NCBI GenBank assembly: GCA_002360295.1
Contig: DEQI01000187.1
Location: 1 to 8,657, forward strand
Length of the DNA: 8,657 nt
Direction of reading: 5' to 3'
DNA from: Planococcaceae bacterium UBA3370
GTDB lineage: Bacteria > Bacillota > Bacilli > Bacillales_A > Planococcaceae
Part shown: positions 5,849 through 8,657 of the stretch, piece after piece
How positions within the stretch are numbered: the stretch's first letter is position 1
How the letters are laid out: every line of letters starts with the position of its first letter
Notes under the pieces: generated by a model
What the model saw: only the letters and a program-made list of their open reading frames with translations
What the model was told of the DNA's origin: nothing
Database searches by the model: none
Position numbers and translations under genes: made by a program

Positions 5849-6171
5849 TAGTTTCCGTCCTTTATTTCATTATTTTTATGAATTGTCGTTCTAACTAGAC
5901 ATTTCTTCTTTCAGGCTTTACTATTTCCGGGTACCTAGGTTTTATTAGTTTTCACTGGATGTGATGTCTCTTTTCTGTTGTTCTGATAGGGAGGATACAC
6001 CTCTTAGATAAAATATTGCTTTCACAAAGTAATTCTTTATGAAATGAGCTCATTCTATACGAATAATTATTTAAAAATTATTGTGTTGTAAGTGAAGGAA
6101 AAACCACACTGCATCAATCTATACTGTATGTTAAAATATGTACAGAATGATTTGGAGGAGAGAATAATCTC
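5849..6171. other. Divergent intergenic region between yjbK and yjbL
   Basis: These 323 bp must hold promoters for both directions, but no strong consensus pair is visible. Visible items are a TTTGTGAAA box on the minus strand (6020-6028), a perfect 12-bp palindrome AATGAGCTCATT (6043-6054), an AT-rich inverted pair AATAATT/AATTATT at about 6062-6082, and a short TCAC-TGGAT-GTGA hairpin near 5951-5963. A weak candidate for yjbL is TAAAAT at 6132-6137 without a good -35. No RNA gene or small protein is supported. Confidence 0.5.
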
Positions 6172-6546
6172 GTGCGTAATATTTATGTAATTCAACATGC
6201 TGAAGAAATACAAAATGATATTTACTTTAGTCTAAATAATACCGAGTCAACTTTGCAACTTCAACCTGCTGGTCAGCTACTAGCCGATTCAGATAACGAA
6301 GCTTTTATTTATATTGTGGAGGAAGCCGGACAGTATAGTTATTTAAGTTTTCCAAAAGCAGTTTGGTCAGGGCTTGTTCAAGTACTTCAAACTGGACGAG
6401 ATCCCTATTTATCCCCTCAACTTGAGCTTACAAATTTTTATGAAGAATTGGAAGCGTTGATATGGAACATACAGGGGAATGATAATTATGGAGAAGAGTT
6501 TGTACAAGCAGTAGAAGATAGTTTTACCGTTATTCTTAATAGTTAA
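6172..6546 (+). CDS. yjbL: UPF0738 family protein YjbL (function unknown)
   Basis: The predicted protein has 124 residues, is acidic and soluble, and has no signal peptide, membrane segment or recognisable catalytic motif. Length and position between yjbK and yjbM agree with B. subtilis YjbL, a family without assigned function. The N-terminal part (MRNIYVIQHAEE) looks like a beta strand, the middle (AFIYIVEEAGQYSYLSFP, 44-61) like a beta hairpin, and the C-terminal half is helical. The start is GTG at 6172, preceded by GGAGGAG with a slightly long spacing of 11 bases; no better start lies nearby. The last codons and stop (TTCTTAATAGTTAA) are repeated 239 bp downstream beyond the repeat cluster. 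Confidence 0.85.
   Translation: MRNIYVIQHAEEIQNDIYFSLNNTESTLQLQPAGQLLADSDNEAFIYIVEEAGQYSYLSFPKAVWSGLVQVLQTGRDPYLSPQLELTNFYEELEALIWNIQGNDNYGEEFVQAVEDSFTVILNS
6533..6546 (+). repeat. Left copy of 14-bp direct repeat flanking the repeat cluster
   Basis: TTCTTAATAGTTAA, containing the last codons and stop of yjbL, recurs exactly at 6772-6785 immediately after the second repeat unit. If the TTC belongs to the repeat end, the shared core is 11 bp (TTAATAGTTAA). It resembles a target duplication or the trace of a local duplication. Confidence 0.75.
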
Positions 6547-6567
6547 GAAAGTTCAGGAGTTTTAGCA

Positions 6568-6690
6568 GTGTCTAGCTCCGGCGCCCAGCCCCTCTAGGTC
6601 GCTTCAGTCCCTTAATCGAAAGCTTGGAAGATGCTTTCAATACGGGCCTTCCAGCGCTTGTCGGGGCTAAACGGGGCGCCTGCGCTTTTC
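6568..6690 (+). repeat. Dispersed GC-rich palindromic repeat, full copy
   Basis: The unit runs from GTGTCTAGCTCC to GCGCTTTTC, about 123 bp, and is much richer in GC than its surroundings. I recognise it as a very common intergenic repeat of Bacillaceae-type genomes. It folds back: GGCGCCCAGCCCC (6580-6592) pairs with GGGGCT (6663-6668) and GGGCGCC (6674-6680), leaving a 5-base bulge. An inner hairpin pairs GAAAGC (6618-6623) with GCTTTC (6633-6638). It encodes nothing evident and its ends are not terminal inverted repeats of a classical insertion sequence. Confidence 0.82.
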
Positions 6691-6694
6691 AAAT

Positions 6695-6774
6695 GTGTCT
6701 AGCTTCTGCGCCCAGCCCGCCTGAGGTCCTTCAGTTTATCAATTCTCAGGGCTTAGCAGGGGGATCCGCTTTTC
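6695..6774 (+). repeat. Second, shorter copy of the same repeat
   Basis: It starts with GTGTCTAGCT and ends with CCGCTTTTC, about 80 bp, and is separated from the first copy by AAAT. CGCCCAGCCC at 6709-6718 matches the first copy. The centre is shortened and folds by CCTGAG (6720-6725) pairing with CTCAGG (6745-6750). It therefore keeps the ends and the hairpin character but differs in the middle. Confidence 0.75.
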
Positions 6775-6785
6775 TTAATAGTTAA
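6772..6785 (+). repeat. Right copy of 14-bp direct repeat flanking the repeat cluster
   Basis: This is an exact repeat of 6533-6546. It starts inside the CTTTTC end of the second repeat unit and leads into the relQ upstream region. Confidence 0.75.
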
Positions 6786-6807
6786 ATTATAAATAGTAGT
6801 GTGTTGT

Positions 6808-6832
6808 TGAAATAGGTGTACGTACTATTTCA
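6808..6832. promoter_or_regulatory. Palindrome directly upstream of the relQ ribosome binding site
   Basis: TGAAATAG (6808-6815) and CTATTTCA (6825-6832) are perfect 8-bp inverted copies around GTGTACGTA, in which TACGTA is again a palindrome. The site ends 3 bases before GGGAGG, so it could be an operator or, if transcribed, a leader hairpin affecting translation of relQ. Confidence 0.45.
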
Positions 6833-6850
6833 TGGTGGGAGGTTTTCAAC

Positions 6851-7525
6851 ATGGGACAATGGGAAGTTTTTTTAGGTCCGTATAAACAAGCTGTTGATGA
6901 ATTAAAAATAAAGTTAAAGGGGATGCGATCACAGTTTGGGATTGTCAACACAAATTCCCCTATTGAATTTGTTACTGGCAGAGTAAAGCCATTAGCTAGT
7001 ATTTACGATAAATCACTTGAAAAAGGAATACCATTTGAACCGAAAGACGAATTAGCAACAGAACTTCAAGATATAGCTGGCTTGCGTATTATGTGCCAAT
7101 TTGTGGATGATATTTCAACCGTGACACAACTTATCCGTCAAAGAAAAGATATGAAAGTGATTGAAGAACGTGATTATATTACGCATAGTAAGCCAAGTGG
7201 ATATCGTTCACATCATATGATTGTCGAGTATCCAGTAGAAACGATTCAAGGGAGAAAAATTGTTCTAGCAGAAATCCAAATTCGCACGCTAGCGATGAAT
7301 TTTTGGGCATCGATTGAACACTCCTTAAACTATAAATATAAAGGCGATTTTCCAGAGGAAATAAAAAATCGTCTGCAAAGTGCTGCAGAAGCCGCTTTTC
7401 GGTTAGATGAAGAAATGTCGCTTATTCGCAGTGAAATCCAAGAGGCGCAAGCTTATTTTAGTGAATTTAAAGAAGCTACCAATCCAGCATTACACACAAC
7501 AAAGGACAAGGAGCGGGAAAAATAG
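6851..7525 (+). CDS. relQ: Small alarmone synthetase RelQ (SAS1, YjbM), GTP pyrophosphokinase
   Basis: It transfers pyrophosphate from ATP to GTP or GDP to make (p)ppGpp. Unlike Rel it has only the synthetase domain, with no hydrolase, TGS or ACT domain; in B. subtilis it forms a tetramer stimulated by pppGpp. Family motifs in the 224-residue protein are [12 protein letters not shown] (43-54), DIAGLRIMC (74-82), KPSGYRSHH (114-122) and [17 protein letters not shown] (141-157), where Glu141 corresponds to the conserved catalytic-site glutamate. The C-terminal helices after 165 are typical, ending in a charged tail. ATG at 6851 is preceded by GTGGGAGGT. It is the first gene of a tight operon with ppnK and yjbO. 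Any promoter must lie in or next to the repeat cluster. Confidence 0.95.
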   Translation: MGQWEVFLGPYKQAVDELKIKLKGMRSQFGIVNTNSPIEFVTGRVKPLASIYDKSLEKGIPFEPKDELATELQDIAGLRIMCQFVDDISTVTQLIRQRKDMKVIEERDYITHSKPSGYRSHHMIVEYPVETIQGRKIVLAEIQIRTLAMNFWASIEHSLNYKYKGDFPEEIKNRLQSAAEAAFRLDEEMSLIRSEIQEAQAYFSEFKEATNPALHTTKDKEREK

Positions 7526-8319
7526 TGAAGTTTTCAATTCAATCACGCCGAGATTCCCAATCGAATGAGCTGATGGATCTCGCTAAAACATATTTGCTCG
7601 ATTTTGGACTGCAATATGATGAAGTAGAGCCAGATATTGTCCTATCAATCGGTGGGGATGGAACACTTTTACATGCGTTTCACCGTTATTCACACCGGTT
7701 AAATCAAGTTGCGTTTGTTGGAATTCATACTGGTCATTTAGGATTTTATGCAGATTGGAAGCCTTCTGAGCTTGAAAAACTAGTATTATCAATTGCGAAA
7801 AAGGAATTCAATGTTGTAGAATATCCGTTGCTTGAAGTACAAGTACATCGTCATCATTCGGAGTCAAGTTCATATTTAGCTTTAAATGAGGCGACAATTA
7901 AATCACCGGATGTCACACTAGTTATGGATGTAGAGCTAAACGGTAATCATTTCGAACGTTTTCGTGGAGATGGACTGTGTGTATCAACACCATCAGGTAG
8001 TACAGCCTATAATAAAGCATTAGGTGGGGCCATTATTCACCCGACATTACATGCATTTCAATTAACTGAAATGGCCTCTATTAATAATCGTGTGTTCAGA
8101 ACGGTCGGCTCATCTCTTGTGTTACCTGCACATCATAACTGTGTATTAAAACCAGTGAATGAACAACAGTTTAATATGACGATAGATCATATCCAATTAA
8201 CTGAATCCGATGTTAAGTCTATTACTTTCAATGTTGCGAATGAACGTGTCCGATTTGCAAGGTTTCGACCATTTCCGTTTTGGGAAAGAGTACACGATTC
8301 GTTCGTTTCTAATGACTAA
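7525..8319 (+). CDS. ppnK: NAD kinase (ATP-NAD kinase)
   Basis: It phosphorylates NAD+ to NADP+ in the cytoplasm and is essential for NADPH supply. The 264-residue length fits the short Gram-positive form (B. subtilis PpnKA/YjbN). Motifs are GGDGT at residues 43-47 (Asp45 catalytic), LNEATIK (120-126, Asn121-Glu122 nucleotide binding) and the glycine-rich [22 protein letters not shown] (148-169). The start is GTG at 7525, sharing its G with the relQ stop (TAGTG), and AAGGAG lies upstream inside relQ. This one-base overlap indicates translational coupling. NADP production is thus tied to alarmone synthesis in one transcript, an arrangement also found in B. subtilis. Confidence 0.96.
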   Translation: MKFSIQSRRDSQSNELMDLAKTYLLDFGLQYDEVEPDIVLSIGGDGTLLHAFHRYSHRLNQVAFVGIHTGHLGFYADWKPSELEKLVLSIAKKEFNVVEYPLLEVQVHRHHSESSSYLALNEATIKSPDVTLVMDVELNGNHFERFRGDGLCVSTPSGSTAYNKALGGAIIHPTLHAFQLTEMASINNRVFRTVGSSLVLPAHHNCVLKPVNEQQFNMTIDHIQLTESDVKSITFNVANERVRFARFRPFPFWERVHDSFVSND

Positions 8320-8331
8320 TACGGGGGAAAT

Positions 8332-8657
8332 ATGACAAATAGATTTACAATGCAATTTGTTGCAACTGAAGAAATGCTACTGCGTGAGGCGATTGCGAAG
8401 TGGGGGATATCGAAGCGGGCGCTCACATCAATCAAATTTAACGGTGGCGGTATTTTTGTCAACGATATCGAACAAAATGTTCGTTATAAACTAATGCCAG
8501 GTGATCGAGTAAAAATCATTTTTCCTGCTGAAGAGGTGAGTGAAGGGCTTGTCCCTCAATTCGGTCACCTAACGATTGTTTATGAAGATGATGCTTTACT
8601 TGTTATTGATAAACCTGCTTATATGAGTACTATTCCTTCGCGTGAGCATCCGGATAG
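8332..8657 (+). CDS. yjbO: RluA-family pseudouridine synthase YjbO, 3' truncated by window
   Basis: The frame runs from ATG 8332 to the window end (108 codons) without a stop, 12 bp after ppnK, and is preceded by GGGGGAA. Residues about 13-65 (LLREAIAKWGISKRALTSIKFNGGGIFVN) form an S4-like RNA-binding domain. The catalytic domain then begins with the family motif I, EDDALLVIDKPA, near residues 87-98. The catalytic aspartate (in the HRLD region) would lie outside. The family makes pseudouridine in 23S rRNA or tRNA; the target of YjbO is not evident here. It is the third gene of the relQ operon. Confidence 0.92.
   Translation, partial: MTNRFTMQFVATEEMLLREAIAKWGISKRALTSIKFNGGGIFVNDIEQNVRYKLMPGDRVKIIFPAEEVSEGLVPQFGHLTIVYEDDALLVIDKPAYMSTIPSREHPD

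Noticed and set aside
6172..6546. yjbL truncated by the repeat insertion
   Set aside because: The length (124 residues) agrees with the family and the stop lies before the repeat units, so the gene appears intact.
6568..6774. CRISPR array or insertion sequence
   Set aside because: There are only two unequal units with no regular spacers, no cas genes, no transposase and no terminal inverted repeats.
6786..6850. Riboswitch or attenuator before relQ
   Set aside because: The leader has a single short palindrome and no terminator or known aptamer pattern.

Overview
The window looks like chromosomal DNA of a low-GC Gram-positive bacterium of the order Bacillales. The closest fit is probably the Lysinibacillus/Solibacillus/Planococcaceae side rather than Bacillus subtilis itself; this is inferred from protein divergence, the AT-rich sequence and the AGGAGG-type ribosome binding sites. 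Gene content and order match the B. subtilis coiA-pepF-spxH(yjbH)-yjbI-yjbJ-yjbK-yjbL-yjbM-ppnK(yjbN)-yjbO neighbourhood almost gene for gene.

Left part (1-2190): the C-terminal end of a probable competence protein CoiA, then a full oligoendopeptidase F gene (pepF) closed by a strong terminator. Centre-left (2190-2992): 0.8 kb without protein genes. Its main content is a small RNA on the + strand at about 2611-2722. It carries the conserved hairpin and C-rich boxes of RoxS (RsaE in staphylococci), its own promoter, a Rex-type GTGA-N6-TCAC operator at the start site, ResD-like TTTGTGAA boxes upstream and a 16-bp terminator stem. The promoter lies in one arm of a long imperfect inverted repeat. 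A degenerate copy of a dispersed repeat lies just after the pepF terminator.

Centre (2851-5848, minus strand): spxH (ClpXP adaptor for Spx) and yjbI (truncated haemoglobin) are translationally overlapped and share a promoter and a terminator. Upstream of them are a lytic transglycosylase gene (yjbJ/cwlQ) with its own terminator, and a CYTH-domain gene (yjbK). A 323-bp divergent intergenic region separates yjbK from the rightward genes.

Right part (6172-8657, plus strand): yjbL (UPF0738), then 0.3 kb holding two tandem copies of a GC-rich, foldable repeat bracketed by an 11-14 bp direct repeat. Then comes a tight operon: the small alarmone synthetase gene relQ/yjbM, ppnK (NAD kinase) overlapping it by one base, and the start of an RluA-family pseudouridine synthase gene (yjbO) cut by the window end.

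Functionally the block groups redox, oxygen and stress control: an sRNA expected to respond to NADH/NAD+ and NO, an Spx-degradation adaptor, an oxygen-binding haemoglobin, (p)ppGpp synthesis and NADP supply. No unknown protein system was found. The most interesting signals are non-coding: the sRNA locus with its symmetric promoter region, and the direct-repeat-flanked repeat insertion between yjbL and relQ.
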